A stretch of 64,000 nt of DNA, taken from assembly GCF_008704205.1 (NCBI RefSeq), contig NZ_VXLC01000029.1, positions 97,230-161,229 of the forward strand, given 5' to 3'. The notes beneath the pieces were generated by a model that worked only from the letters and a program-made list of their open reading frames with translations, did no database searches and was not told the origin of the DNA. Source of the stretch: Nocardia colli (GTDB lineage Bacteria; Actinomycetota; Actinomycetes; Mycobacteriales; Mycobacteriaceae). Of the stretch, positions 26,107 to 34,996 are shown in pieces. Both the position numbers and the translations under genes were made by a program. Every line of letters begins with the position of its first letter. The first letter of the stretch is position 1.

Positions 26107-26979
26107 TTATCGTCCTACGTTTATTTCCGCGCCGATTCCGGCCCGCGCCCAGCGCCGGCTCGGCTCCAGGCAACGCCGTTGCGCGTCGGCGAACAGCCGC
26201 ACGCTGTCCAGCCCGGGCCAGTCGGCGGGCAGCATCTCCTCGGGCAGGCCGGGATCGAGATACGGGATGATCCGCCACTCGTCCAGCAGCGGCACGAAGC
26301 GATCGAAGGCCGCTCGGTCGGTGAGCTTTTCGAGGGCGACGAGGTCGCGGTGATGATCGAGGAACGCGCGATGCCGCTCGGCGAGCGCGGGCAGGTCCCA
26401 CCACTGCGCCGCCGCCGCGCGCAGCGTGCCCGGCACCGTGAGTTCCGTTGCGCGGAAAGAGGTCACGTACTCGTCCAGCTCCAGCGCCGAGACGATCGCG
26501 GACGCCTCCGCCGCCAGATATTCTGGGCAGATCCACAGTCCGGCCGAGACCGTCCCGCAGCCGATCGAGGACAGCCGGCGGCGCAGCTGATGCCGTGCGG
26601 CCCGCTGGGATTCGGGGATGCCGAACGAAATCAGGTGCCACGCATCGCCGTCGGCCATCTGCCGGAACCCGAAGATGCGCGGATCGCCGCGGGAGTACAT
26701 CGCCTCCGCGGCGTCGGTGATCCGGTATCCGCTGCGCCCACCGCGAGATTCGGCGTCGAGCACCCCTTTGCTCTTCAGCCGTGTGACCGCCGTCCGGGTA
26801 CTTTGCTCCGGCACCCCGAGCCCGGCCAGCAGTGCGCTGAAGTCGGCGATCGCGATCCAGCCACCGAGATCGCGGACGTAGGCGCCGAGCACGGTCCGGG
26901 CGAGCGAGGTCGCGCTGCCCGGCCGCGAATCGATATCGTCGAGGACCGCGCCCGCGAGGTCAGCGCGCGGTGAGTTCAT
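26107..26979 (-). CDS. PaaX-family transcriptional regulator
   Basis: The 290-residue protein has the PaaX winged-helix N-terminus (LARTVLGAYVRDLGGWIAIADF, STRTAVTRLKSKGVLDAES) and the central and C-terminal PaaX domains (WHLISFGIPESQRAARHQLRRRL, LWICPEYL). PaaX members repress aromatic catabolism and respond to an aryl-CoA. Its ATG overlaps the kynureninase stop by 20 bases, so it is co-transcribed with kynA-kynU and probably controls them. A link to the downstream NRPS, 166 bases away on the same strand, is possible. Confidence 0.88.
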   Translation of the reverse strand: MNSPRADLAGAVLDDIDSRPGSATSLARTVLGAYVRDLGGWIAIADFSALLAGLGVPEQSTRTAVTRLKSKGVLDAESRGGRSGYRITDAAEAMYSRGDPRIFGFRQMADGDAWHLISFGIPESQRAARHQLRRRLSSIGCGTVSAGLWICPEYLAAEASAIVSALELDEYVTSFRATELTVPGTLRAAAAQWWDLPALAERHRAFLDHHRDLVALEKLTDRAAFDRFVPLLDEWRIIPYLDPGLPEEMLPADWPGLDSVRLFADAQRRCLEPSRRWARAGIGAEINVGR

Positions 26980-28195
26980 CGCGGATCGCCGCCACCCCGG
27001 CGAGCACCTCGGCGTAGGTGGTGCTCAGCGGGCTCAGGCCGATCCGGATGCCTTGGGGCGGCCGGAAATCCGGGATGACGCCGCGTTGCCATAATCGTGC
27101 GGTGATCTCCTTGAACTGGGGGTGGTCGATCGTCACGTGGCCACCGCGGCGGTCCGGGTCGGTCGGTGACGACACCGAGACGCCGAGCGGCACCAACCAG
27201 GATCGCACGAGTTCGAGCGCGAACTCGGTGAGGGCCACCGACTTCGTCCGCACCGCCGCCATGCCCACCTCGTCGATCAGGTCGAGGGTGTCCTCGATCG
27301 GCAGCATGCCGATGATCGCGGGCGTGCCGCTGATCACCCGCCGGATCCCTTGCGCCGGAACATATCCCTGCGCCATCTCGAACGGGCTCTCGCGCCCCAT
27401 CCACCCCCAGATCGGCTGGGTGAAATCGGCGAGATGCTCGGTGCGGACATAGGCGAACGCGGGCGCGCCGGGACCGCCGTTCAGATACTTGTAGGTGCAG
27501 CCGACGGCGAAATCGACTCCCCAGGAATCTAGTTCGATCTCCACCGCGCCCGCCGAATGGCACAGATCGAGCAGCAGCAAAGCGCCGGCATCATGGGTGG
27601 CGGCGCAGATCGCGGGGGCGTCGAGCAGATATCCGGACCGGTAGGCGACGTGGCTGAGCACGACCAGCGCGGTGCGTTCGGAGACGGCATCGGCGACGTC
27701 CTGCGCGGTGACGCCGCCGGTGAACTCCGGTTCGATCCAGCGCAGCGTCAGGTCCAGCTCGCGGGCGATCGCCTCCAGCAGGTAGCGGTCGGTGGGGAAG
27801 TTGTCGCGATCGAGCACGATCTCGGTGCGCCCGGGGCGCAACCCCAGCGCACCGCGGGCGATCTTGTACAGCAGCACCGTGGTCGAATCGCCGATCATGG
27901 TCTGACCGGCGGCCGCGCCGAGGATCGACGCGCCGATCCGTTCGCCGATCCGCACCGGCAGGTCGAACCATTGCTCGTCCCAGCCGCGGATGAGCCGCCC
28001 ACCCCACGCCTCGGTGACGAAGGCGGCGAGGCGATCCGCGGTCGCGCGGGTGGGCCGGCCGAGTGAGTTGCCGTCGAGATAGGCGACGATCTCCGGATCC
28101 TCGCTGCCGAGAAAGCGGCTCGGGTAGTCGCGCAGCGGGTCGGCCGTGTCGAGAACCGTTGCGCGCGTGGGGAAATCTTCCGGGGCGGTGGTCAT
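26960..28195 (-). CDS. kynU: kynureninase
   Basis: The 411-residue PLP enzyme cleaves kynurenine or 3-hydroxykynurenine to anthranilate or 3-hydroxyanthranilate plus alanine. Family motifs are seen: YLDGNSLGRPTRAT near the N-terminus, MIGDSTTVLLYKI, LLLDLCHSAGAVEIEL and the PLP lysine in GCTYKYLNGGPGAPAF. ISGTPAIIGM follows. Length is normal. ATG 28195 lies four bases after the tryptophan dioxygenase stop. The longer in-frame extension runs antisense through that gene's end. No arylformamidase (kynB) is in the operon. Confidence 0.93.
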   Translation of the reverse strand: MTTAPEDFPTRATVLDTADPLRDYPSRFLGSEDPEIVAYLDGNSLGRPTRATADRLAAFVTEAWGGRLIRGWDEQWFDLPVRIGERIGASILGAAAGQTMIGDSTTVLLYKIARGALGLRPGRTEIVLDRDNFPTDRYLLEAIARELDLTLRWIEPEFTGGVTAQDVADAVSERTALVVLSHVAYRSGYLLDAPAICAATHDAGALLLLDLCHSAGAVEIELDSWGVDFAVGCTYKYLNGGPGAPAFAYVRTEHLADFTQPIWGWMGRESPFEMAQGYVPAQGIRRVISGTPAIIGMLPIEDTLDLIDEVGMAAVRTKSVALTEFALELVRSWLVPLGVSVSSPTDPDRRGGHVTIDHPQFKEITARLWQRGVIPDFRPPQGIRIGLSPLSTTYAEVLAGVAAIRDELTAR

Positions 28196-28199
28196 GTCG

Positions 28200-29054
28200 T
28201 CAACGTCCGATCTCGGTGCGTACCGCGAACAATTCGGGGAAGAAGGTGAGGTCGAGCGCGCGCTGCAGGAACCCGACCCCGCTCGACCCGCCGGTGCCGC
28301 GCTTCGTGCCGATGGTGCGCAGCACGGTGCGCATGTGCCGGAACCGCCACAGCTGGAAGTTCTCCTCCAGGTCGACCAGCTCTTCGAAGGCCTCGTAGAC
28401 CGACCAATTGTGTTCCGGGGCTTCATAAATGGACTTCACCAGCGGGAGTAGATCGGGATCGAGAACGTAGGCCTTCGTGACATCCCGATCCAGCGTCGAC
28501 CGGGGCACCTCGAGCCCGATCCGCGCCGCGTGCTGCCAGAACGCGTCGTAGAGGCTCGGTTCGTGCAGCAGCGTGTGCAATTCCTTGTGCGCGACCGGAT
28601 CCGCCTCGAATACCTTCAGCATCGACGCGTTCTTGTTGCCGAGAATGAATTCCACGGCCCGGTACTGATACGACTGGAACCCCGACGAGTTGCCCAGGCA
28701 GTCCCGGAACTGGGCGTACTCGGTCGGCGTCAATGTCGCGAGCACCGACCACTGCTCGGTGAGCGTCTTCTGGATGTGCTTCACCCGGGCAATGCACTTG
28801 AGCGCGACTCCGATGTCGTCTGCCTCGAAAGCCGCACGCGCCGCACGGGTTTCGTGCAGGATCAGCTTGAGCCAGAGCTCGGTCGTCTGATGCTGGATGA
28901 TGAACAGCAATTCGTCGTGGTGCTGCGGCCGACTGACCGGGTGCTGCGCGCTGAGCAGCGTCGGCAGGTCGAGATACCCGCCATAACTCAGGCGGGAACT
29001 GAAGTCGGTGACGATGTCCTGTTCGAGTGCGCGAGTGTTCTGCTCGACGGTCAT
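28200..29054 (-). CDS. kynA: tryptophan 2,3-dioxygenase
   Basis: The 284-residue haem dioxygenase opens the indole ring of tryptophan to N-formylkynurenine. Diagnostic segments are LSYGGYLDLPTLLSAQHP, HHDELLFIIQHQTTELWLKL (haem-pocket His), FRDCLGNSSGFQSYQYR and LWRFRHMRTVLRTIGTKRGTGG; the proximal His lies in FRHMRTV. ATG 29054 has GGGGA upstream; the longer frame start has no support. It is first in the kynA-kynU-paaX operon. Confidence 0.95.
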   Translation of the reverse strand: MTVEQNTRALEQDIVTDFSSRLSYGGYLDLPTLLSAQHPVSRPQHHDELLFIIQHQTTELWLKLILHETRAARAAFEADDIGVALKCIARVKHIQKTLTEQWSVLATLTPTEYAQFRDCLGNSSGFQSYQYRAVEFILGNKNASMLKVFEADPVAHKELHTLLHEPSLYDAFWQHAARIGLEVPRSTLDRDVTKAYVLDPDLLPLVKSIYEAPEHNWSVYEAFEELVDLEENFQLWRFRHMRTVLRTIGTKRGTGGSSGVGFLQRALDLTFFPELFAVRTEIGR

Positions 29055-29094
29055 GCGAGATCCCCATCGGTCGGGTGCTGCGTTCACCCCACGG

Positions 29095-29132
29095 TATGAC
29101 ACCAACGTGACGAACGCTAGGTGAGTGTCATA
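29095..29132. promoter_or_regulatory. perfect inverted repeat in the kyn promoter region
   Basis: TATGACAC (29095-29102) and GTGTCATA (29125-29132) are perfect 8-base arms, 22 bases apart, lying 41-78 bases upstream of kynA. The arm spacing would place the two half-sites about three helical turns apart. It is a candidate binding site for the PaaX-type regulator or another repressor. Confidence 0.5.
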
Positions 29133-29286
29133 GCTACGCCCGTGTCGCACCGCTCACCTGGGGGAATGTGGCCCGCTGCGGGTCGGATGGGGATCCCCAG
29201 ATGTCTGGTCAGCGGGATTGGTGGTACTGCGGCCGGCGTCGACGGTGTATTCCATGAATGGAATGCACGATGTCTTTGGAGGGGAA

Positions 29287-29538
29287 ATGCGCGACGGCCG
29301 AGAGCTCACGGAGTTCGATGCGCTGACGCTCGCCGTCGTCGCCGTGCTGAGTACGGGACTGAAGGACGAGGCGGCGGCGCGCAGGCTCTCGGTGTCGCTG
29401 CGCACCTACCGCAGATATGTCGCGGACATCATGACGCGCCTCGGTGTCGCGACGCGTTTCCAGCTCGGCGTGCGCGCGGCCGAGCTGGGCATACTCTCCG
29501 AGTCGCGGGCCGTGCCGCCCCGATTCAGCGGGTGGTGA
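29287..29538 (+). CDS. small LuxR-type helix-turn-helix protein
   Basis: The 83-residue protein is almost only a GerE-type HTH: LTEFDALTLAVVAVLSTGLKDEAAARRL, then VSLRTYRRYVADIMTRLGVATRFQLGVRAAELG. It has no receiver or sensor domain, so it is a stand-alone regulator. ATG 29287 is strongly supported by GGAGGGG immediately upstream. It is divergent from kynA with 232 bases between. Its last 14 bases overlap the convergent F420-type reductase. It may regulate the kyn operon, but nothing shows that directly. Confidence 0.75.
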   Translation: MRDGRELTEFDALTLAVVAVLSTGLKDEAAARRLSVSLRTYRRYVADIMTRLGVATRFQLGVRAAELGILSESRAVPPRFSGW

Positions 29539-29950
29539 GCGCGAAGATCGGGATGGTCCGGTCGGTCTTGGTGCGGTAGTCCGCGTAACCGGCGTACATG
29601 GCGTCCAGCTCGGCCCAGGCTGCGTCGCGCTCGGCGGCGGGGATCTCGGTGGCGGTGACCGGGATCGTCTTCTTCCCAATCTCGACCTCCGCCTCCGGAT
29701 TGGCGCGCAGGTTCAGCACCCACCCGGGATGCGTCGCGGCCCCGCGATGTGACCCGGCGACCAGGTAGCGGTCGCCGTCCTGCCGGTACAGCAGCGGCGA
29801 CGTGCGCCGCTGACCCGACTTGCGCCCGACGGTGTTGAGCAACAGGATCGGCGCCTGCCCCATCTTGCCGCCGAGCTTCCCGCCGCTGACCCGATACAGG
29901 GATGCGTTGAGACCCACAAAGATTCGTTCGAGCTGACTCTGAATCGACAT
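29525..29950 (-). CDS. deazaflavin(F420)-dependent nitroreductase-family protein
   Basis: The 141-residue protein matches the Ddn/DUF385 split-barrel family of mycobacteria: LLLNTVGRKSGQRRTSPLLY, then YLVAGSHRGAATHPGWVLNLRANPEAEVEI. These reduce quinones or nitro compounds with F420H2. It is divergent from the FadD19-like gene across a 125-base gap that holds the KstR-type palindrome, so it could share that control. Confidence 0.88.
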   Translation of the reverse strand: MSIQSQLERIFVGLNASLYRVSGGKLGGKMGQAPILLLNTVGRKSGQRRTSPLLYRQDGDRYLVAGSHRGAATHPGWVLNLRANPEAEVEIGKKTIPVTATEIPAAERDAAWAELDAMYAGYADYRTKTDRTIPIFALTTR

Positions 29951-30050
29951 GCCCCCAGCCTATGTTGATCTACGGTGTCCGGGATTCGGGCCGAACCTGA
30001 CAGGAAGCTGCCAACTTTGGTCTGCCACTGCCAGTTTCATAGTCAAAAAC

Positions 30051-30064
30051 TAGAACCAGTTCTA
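30051..30064. promoter_or_regulatory. KstR-type operator (steroid catabolism regulator)
   Basis: TAGAACCAGTTCTA is a near-perfect palindrome that fits the published KstR consensus TnnAACnnGTTnnA. It ends 11 bases before the ATG of the FadD19-like ligase. This implies repression by KstR and a very short or absent leader. Confidence 0.75.
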
Positions 30065-30075
30065 TTTTGACTCCC

Positions 30076-31698
30076 ATGGCCTTCAACGTCGCTGACCTTC
30101 TCGAACACGCGGTGGACGCGGTGCCCGACCGCATCGCCGTCATCTGCGGGGACCGCCAGATCACCTACCGCGAGCTCGACAACCGTGCGAACCAGCTGGC
30201 GCACCACCTCGCCACCCGCGGCATCGGCAAGGGCGATCACGTCGGCGTCTACTCGCGCAACTCCATCGAGGCGCTGGAGACGATGTTCGCGACCTACAAA
30301 CTGCGCGCGGCCGTGGTCTGCGTGAACTACCGCTACGTCGCCGACGAGGTCCGCTATATCGCCGACAACGCGGACCTGAAGGCGCTGGTGCACGAACGCG
30401 CCTACGCCGACGTGGTCGCCGAGGTGCTGCCGCACACCCCGCTGCTCACCGACGTCATCGTCATCGAGGACGGCACCGACCGGGACTACGGCCGTTACGG
30501 CGGCACCGAGTACGAGGCCGCGCTGGCCGGCGAGGCGGCGGTGCGCGACTTCGCGCCGCGCAGCTCCGACGACCTCTACCTGCTGTACACGGGCGGCACC
30601 ACCGGCTTCCCGAAGGGCGTGATGTGGCGGCACGAGGACGTGTGGCGGACCCTCGGCGGCGGCATCAACCACGTCACCGGTGAATACGTCACCGACGAGT
30701 GGGAGCTGGCCGAGGGCGCGAAATCCGGTCCGGCCGGGATCGTCATGGCGCCGCTGCCGCCGCTGATCCACGGTGCGGCGCAGTGGGCGTCGTTCATCGC
30801 GCTGAACTCCGGCGGCACCGTCGTCTACGTGCCGCAGTTCGACGGGCACGCGGTGTGGCAGGCGGTCGAGCGGCACCGGGTGAACGTGCTGGCGGTAGCC
30901 GGCGACGCGATGGCGCGCCCCCTGCTGGACGCCTACCGCGAGCAGACGTACGACGTGTCGTCGCTCTGGGCGTTGAGCAGCAACGCGGCGCTATTCTCGC
31001 ACTCGATCAAGCAGCAGTACCTCGAGCTGTTCCCGAATCTGTTCATCACCGACGTGATCGGGTCCTCGGAGAGCGGCGGCACCGGACTGGCGGTGGTCAC
31101 CAAGGACTCCGACCACACCGAGGGGCCGCGGGTGAAGTTCAACGCGCAGGCCGCGCTCATCGACGACGACGGTGCGCTGATCGAGGTGCGGCCGGGCGCG
31201 GTCGGCCGGATCGCCCGGCGCGGACATGTGCCGATCGGCTATTACAAGGACCCGGCGAAGACCGAGACGATCTTCATCGAGATCGACGGCACGCGCTACG
31301 TCGTGCCCGGCGATTACGCCCGCTATGAGGAAGACGGCACGGTAACCCTGCTCGGTCGCGGTTCGGAGTGCATCAATACCGGCGGCGAGAAGGTGTTTCC
31401 GGAAGAGGTCGAGGGTGCGTTGAAGTCGTCGCCCCACGTGTTCGACGCCCTGGTAGTCGGCGTCGCGAATGAGCGGTTCGGCGCCTCGGTGGCCGCGGTC
31501 ATCGCGCCGCGCAAGGGAATTCGGCTCGATCTGGCCGAGTTGGACGCGCACGTGCGCACCAAGGTCGCGGGATACAAAGCGCCGCGCGCCTATTGGATCG
31601 TCGACGAGGTGATGCGGCAACCGAGCGGCAAAGCCAACTATCCGGCGGCCAAGAAACATGTCGCCGAGCATCCCGAGGAGGTGCGCTCACCTCGCTGA
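30076..31698 (+). CDS. acyl-CoA ligase, FadD19-like (steroid side chain)
   Basis: The 540-residue ANL enzyme has LLYTGGTTGFPKGVMWRHED, DVIGSSESGGTG, PGDYARYEEDGTVTLLGRG, INTGGEKVFPEEVE and the C-terminal lysine in RQPSGKANYP. The N-terminus (FNVADLLEHAVDAVPDRIAVICGDRQITYRELD) closely resembles mycobacterial FadD19. That enzyme activates sterol side-chain acids in cholesterol breakdown. The KstR-type operator just upstream supports this. ATG 30076 is chosen over the TTG three codons earlier, which overlaps the operator region. No other cholesterol gene is in the window. Confidence 0.85.
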   Translation: MAFNVADLLEHAVDAVPDRIAVICGDRQITYRELDNRANQLAHHLATRGIGKGDHVGVYSRNSIEALETMFATYKLRAAVVCVNYRYVADEVRYIADNADLKALVHERAYADVVAEVLPHTPLLTDVIVIEDGTDRDYGRYGGTEYEAALAGEAAVRDFAPRSSDDLYLLYTGGTTGFPKGVMWRHEDVWRTLGGGINHVTGEYVTDEWELAEGAKSGPAGIVMAPLPPLIHGAAQWASFIALNSGGTVVYVPQFDGHAVWQAVERHRVNVLAVAGDAMARPLLDAYREQTYDVSSLWALSSNAALFSHSIKQQYLELFPNLFITDVIGSSESGGTGLAVVTKDSDHTEGPRVKFNAQAALIDDDGALIEVRPGAVGRIARRGHVPIGYYKDPAKTETIFIEIDGTRYVVPGDYARYEEDGTVTLLGRGSECINTGGEKVFPEEVEGALKSSPHVFDALVVGVANERFGASVAAVIAPRKGIRLDLAELDAHVRTKVAGYKAPRAYWIVDEVMRQPSGKANYPAAKKHVAEHPEEVRSPR

Positions 31699-31905
31699 CC
31701 GACCGGTCTCGGCGTGATCGGAACCCCCCGAAAACTATGGCTTTCGGCGGCTTTCGGCGCTCTCTAGGCTGTGTCGCACATCTCCGTGCGCGTCATCCGC
31801 GGCTGCGCGGATCGGGACAAAATCCGGATAATGTGGACACACGCGGCTAGTTTGTCGGCACTACCGACGGATAGCCGGATAGATAGCGCTAGGTGGTACA
31901 ACAGA

Positions 31906-32859
31906 ATGAAGGTCGGCGTCACAGGTGGGTCGGGATTCATCGGCTCCTATGTCTGCGAAGAACTCGTGCGCCGCGGCCACGAGCCGGTGATCTTCGACCA
32001 TCGACGGCACGCACGCCGGCATCCGTACGAGGTCATGCTCGGCGACATCCGCGATTCGACCTCGATGACCGAACTCGCGGCGCACTGCGAGGGGATCATC
32101 CACCTCGCCGCCGTGCTCGGCACGCAGGAGACGATCAAGCAGCCGCGCCCGGCGGCGGAGACGAATCTCGTTGGCGGGCTGAACTTTCTGGAAGCGGTCG
32201 CGCAATACGAGCTGCCCGGCGTGTACATCTGCGTCGGCAATCACTGGATGAACAACAGCTACTCCATCTCCAAGACCGCCGTCGAGCGCTTCGTGCACAT
32301 GTTCAACGCCTATCGCGGCACCCGCGTCACCAATGTCCGGGTGGTCAACGCCTACGGGCCCAGGCAGACCGCGGCCGCGCCGTTCGGCGAGGGCAAGGTG
32401 CGCAAGTTCACCCCGGCGGTGATCTGCCGTGCGCTGTCCGGCATGCCGGTGGAGCTCTACGGCGGCGGAGTCCAGCTCTCCGACATGGTGTGGGTGGGCG
32501 ACGTTGCACGCGTGCTGGTTTCGGCTTTGGAGTCGGCCGGCGACGGCGTGGTGCCCGATGCGGTGATGGAGGTCGGCCCGCGTCGATCGCAATCGATCCG
32601 GTCGGTCGCGGAGTTGATCATCGACCAGTGCGTCGAGCTGGGTTATGCGCGCGTGCCGATCGTCGACCTGCCGATGCGGCCCGGCGAGATCCCCGGCGAC
32701 ACCGTCCGGGCGGATCCGATGACCTTGCCCGCCATCGGCGTCGACCCCGAATCGCTGCTGCCGCTCGAGGACGGCATGCGGCGCACCATCGAATGGTTCA
32801 TCGAGACCCGCGGCACCCACTGGGTCGCGCCGGAACCGTGCGAGACGGCCACGGCGTGA
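31906..32859 (+). CDS. NAD-dependent sugar epimerase/dehydratase (extended SDR)
   Basis: The 317-residue protein begins with the nucleotide-binding glycine motif VTGGSGFIGSYV. It has the SDR catalytic pair in YSISKTAVERF and an AYGPRQ substrate motif. SDMVWVGDVARVLVSALE follows, as in GalE/RmlB-type enzymes. It would act on a nucleotide sugar. ATG 31906 begins at the conserved strand; the longer in-frame extension is GC-poor and lacks family similarity. It is first in a six-gene operon in which each stop overlaps the next start by 1-4 bases. Confidence 0.88.
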   Translation: MKVGVTGGSGFIGSYVCEELVRRGHEPVIFDHRRHARRHPYEVMLGDIRDSTSMTELAAHCEGIIHLAAVLGTQETIKQPRPAAETNLVGGLNFLEAVAQYELPGVYICVGNHWMNNSYSISKTAVERFVHMFNAYRGTRVTNVRVVNAYGPRQTAAAPFGEGKVRKFTPAVICRALSGMPVELYGGGVQLSDMVWVGDVARVLVSALESAGDGVVPDAVMEVGPRRSQSIRSVAELIIDQCVELGYARVPIVDLPMRPGEIPGDTVRADPMTLPAIGVDPESLLPLEDGMRRTIEWFIETRGTHWVAPEPCETATA

Positions 32860-33800
32860 CGGCATCGTTCGCGATGTTCAGCGTGACCGTGGTCGTCCCG
32901 TGCCGGGACGAGGAAGCCAATATCGTTGCGGCGCACGAGGCGATCGTGGGCGAGCTCGGTGGGCACGACGTCGAGGTCCTGTTCGTCGACGACGGGAGCA
33001 CCGACGCGACGCTGTCGCTGATCACCGGCATCGCGGCCGAGGACGAACGGGTGCACTACATCTCGTTCGCCCGTAACTTCGGCTTCGAGGCCGCGTTCTC
33101 GGCGGGCTACAAGTACGCGACGAAACCGTGGGTGCTGCACGTGGATGCGGACCTCCAGGGTCATCCGAATCAGGCGCACAAGTTGATCGATGCGGCGTCG
33201 GATCGGGTGGACGCGGTCTTCGGGGTCCGTGATCAGCGCGACGATCCAGTGCTGCGGCGGTGGGGATCGGCGGTGTCGGACTTGATCGCCCGCCGTGTTC
33301 TCGGCATCGAATTGCCGCCGGGTGCGACGACGTTCCGGCTGGTGCGTACCGGTGTCGCCCGACGGATTGTCGAATTACGCCGCCCGGCACCATATTTCAT
33401 GGCATCGCTGCCTGCGGTCACCGATCGGTATGTCACCGTGCGGACAGCGCATCAGGCGCGTCGAGCGGGATCGTCCAAATTCACGGTTCTCCGGCTGGCT
33501 CGGCATGCGCTCGATCTCTACGTCGGGCATTCGACTGCGTTGGCGACCGGGGCCGCATTCTTGTTGTGCGTCGGCGTGATCGTCGCGCTGCTGTTACTAG
33601 GCGTGTTCGGGGCGGCCGCGGCGGTGCTGCCGGTGCAGTTGGCGATGCTTCCGGCAATGGCTCTGCTGCTGCGCTATTCGGTCATGGCGTCGAGCCGCGA
33701 CGGCCGCGCGCTGTACTACGTGCGCGAGTCCGACCTCGCCATCGACGCGGCGGATCGGCTGCAACTGGAGCGGATCAGCGTCGGCGGGAGTGCACGATGA
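32856..33800 (+). CDS. GT2-family glycosyltransferase with C-terminal membrane segments
   Basis: The 314-residue protein has the GT-A fold of polyprenyl-phosphate sugar transferases: VVVPCRDEEANI, VEVLFVDDGSTDATL, and the metal/substrate motif LHVDADLQGHPNQ. Two hydrophobic segments at about residues 235-285 anchor it in the membrane. It resembles dolichol- or undecaprenyl-phosphate sugar synthases, so it probably loads a sugar on a lipid carrier. The GTG start overlaps the epimerase stop by three bases and the stop overlaps the next ATG. Confidence 0.87.
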   Translation: MTASFAMFSVTVVVPCRDEEANIVAAHEAIVGELGGHDVEVLFVDDGSTDATLSLITGIAAEDERVHYISFARNFGFEAAFSAGYKYATKPWVLHVDADLQGHPNQAHKLIDAASDRVDAVFGVRDQRDDPVLRRWGSAVSDLIARRVLGIELPPGATTFRLVRTGVARRIVELRRPAPYFMASLPAVTDRYVTVRTAHQARRAGSSKFTVLRLARHALDLYVGHSTALATGAAFLLCVGVIVALLLLGVFGAAAAVLPVQLAMLPAMALLLRYSVMASSRDGRALYYVRESDLAIDAADRLQLERISVGGSAR

Positions 33801-34996
33801 CGGGCACGTTGGTGATCCTCGGTGGCGCAGACGGTTCGGCGTCCACCTATCGTCGCGCCCGCGAACTCGGGTATCGCACAATCTGTGTCGACCGGCGCGG
33901 CGATACCGTGGCGCGACCACTGGCCGACGAGTTCGTGCTCGCCAGTATTCGCGACCCGAAGCTCATCGCGGCGGAACTGGATGGGCGCGCCGATATCGTC
34001 GGCGTGCTCTCGCCGGCCAGCGACACCGGACTGCCTGCTCAGCGCGAGCTGGCTCAGCAGTGGGGGCTACCCGATCTGTCCGCGGCGGCGGTCCGTGCGT
34101 CGCAGGACAAGTCGTGCTTCCGCGCGGTGTGCGATCAACTGGGTTTCGCGAGCTACGGCTACGTCGCCGGAGTCGCGGACGGCGAACTGGCGCTTCAGGC
34201 CGCGGCCCTGCGGTTTCCGGTGCTGGTGAAACCCCTGGACGCGCAGAGCAGTCGAGGCATCCAGGTGTGCGACGACGCGTCCGAGATCGCGGCCGCGGCG
34301 CGGGAGGCAGCGCGATTCGCCAGCGACGGCGGCGTGATCGTCGAGGAATACCTGGCCGGAACCCATTACAGCGCAGAGGCATTCGTTGACCACGGGCAGA
34401 TCGCGTTCGTCGGGGTGAGCGCGCGAACAATGACCCCCGCACCGCACTTCGTCACCACCGCACATCGGGTGCCCGCCGACCTCGCCGCCGAACAAGAACG
34501 GGAGCTGACCGAAGTGTTGAACGCGCTGGTCGCCGAGCTGGATTATGAACGAGGTCCACTGACCATCGACCTGCTGATCGATCCTGCGGGCCGAATGCGC
34601 TTGATCGAGATGGGTGCTCGAGTAGGCGGCAACGGACTGGGCGAGCTGGTCCGGCACGCCTACGGCGTGGATACCGTTGCGGCCTCGATCGCCGCGGCGA
34701 CCGGCGACCCGGCCGACGTAACCCAGACTTGTTCGCGCGCAGCGATATCCGAGGTCCTCTATACCGACCATCCCGGCGTGGTCACCGAAGTCATCGGTGC
34801 CGACGCTGCCTCGGCCGTCCCGGAACTGGTGGAGCTGGTCCTCTTCGCGAGCGCCGGACAAGAGGTACTTCCGTACCACAATGCGGCAAATAAGCTGGGG
34901 CACTTCGTAGTTGTCGCCGATGACCCCGATCAGGCAGCCGCCGCTGCCGCGTCCATTCGCGCCACCCTGCGCTTCGACCTGAGCGGTGCGGCATGA
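33797..34996 (+). CDS. ATP-grasp ligase
   Basis: The 399-residue protein has an N-terminal Rossmann-like domain (LVILGGADGSASTYRRAREL) and an ATP-grasp core with FPVLVKPLDAQSSRGIQVC. VIVEEYLAGTHYSAEAFV and DLLIDPAGRMRLIEMGARVGGNG follow. The latter carries the Glu/Asn metal ligands of the active site. Family members ligate a carboxylate to an amine or thiol (carbamoyl-phosphate, dipeptide or amino acid-sugar bonds). A lipid-linked sugar intermediate bearing an amino acid is a reasonable guess. It is coupled to its neighbours by ATGA overlaps. Confidence 0.87.
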   Translation: MTGTLVILGGADGSASTYRRARELGYRTICVDRRGDTVARPLADEFVLASIRDPKLIAAELDGRADIVGVLSPASDTGLPAQRELAQQWGLPDLSAAAVRASQDKSCFRAVCDQLGFASYGYVAGVADGELALQAAALRFPVLVKPLDAQSSRGIQVCDDASEIAAAAREAARFASDGGVIVEEYLAGTHYSAEAFVDHGQIAFVGVSARTMTPAPHFVTTAHRVPADLAAEQERELTEVLNALVAELDYERGPLTIDLLIDPAGRMRLIEMGARVGGNGLGELVRHAYGVDTVAASIAAATGDPADVTQTCSRAAISEVLYTDHPGVVTEVIGADAASAVPELVELVLFASAGQEVLPYHNAANKLGHFVVVADDPDQAAAAAASIRATLRFDLSGAA

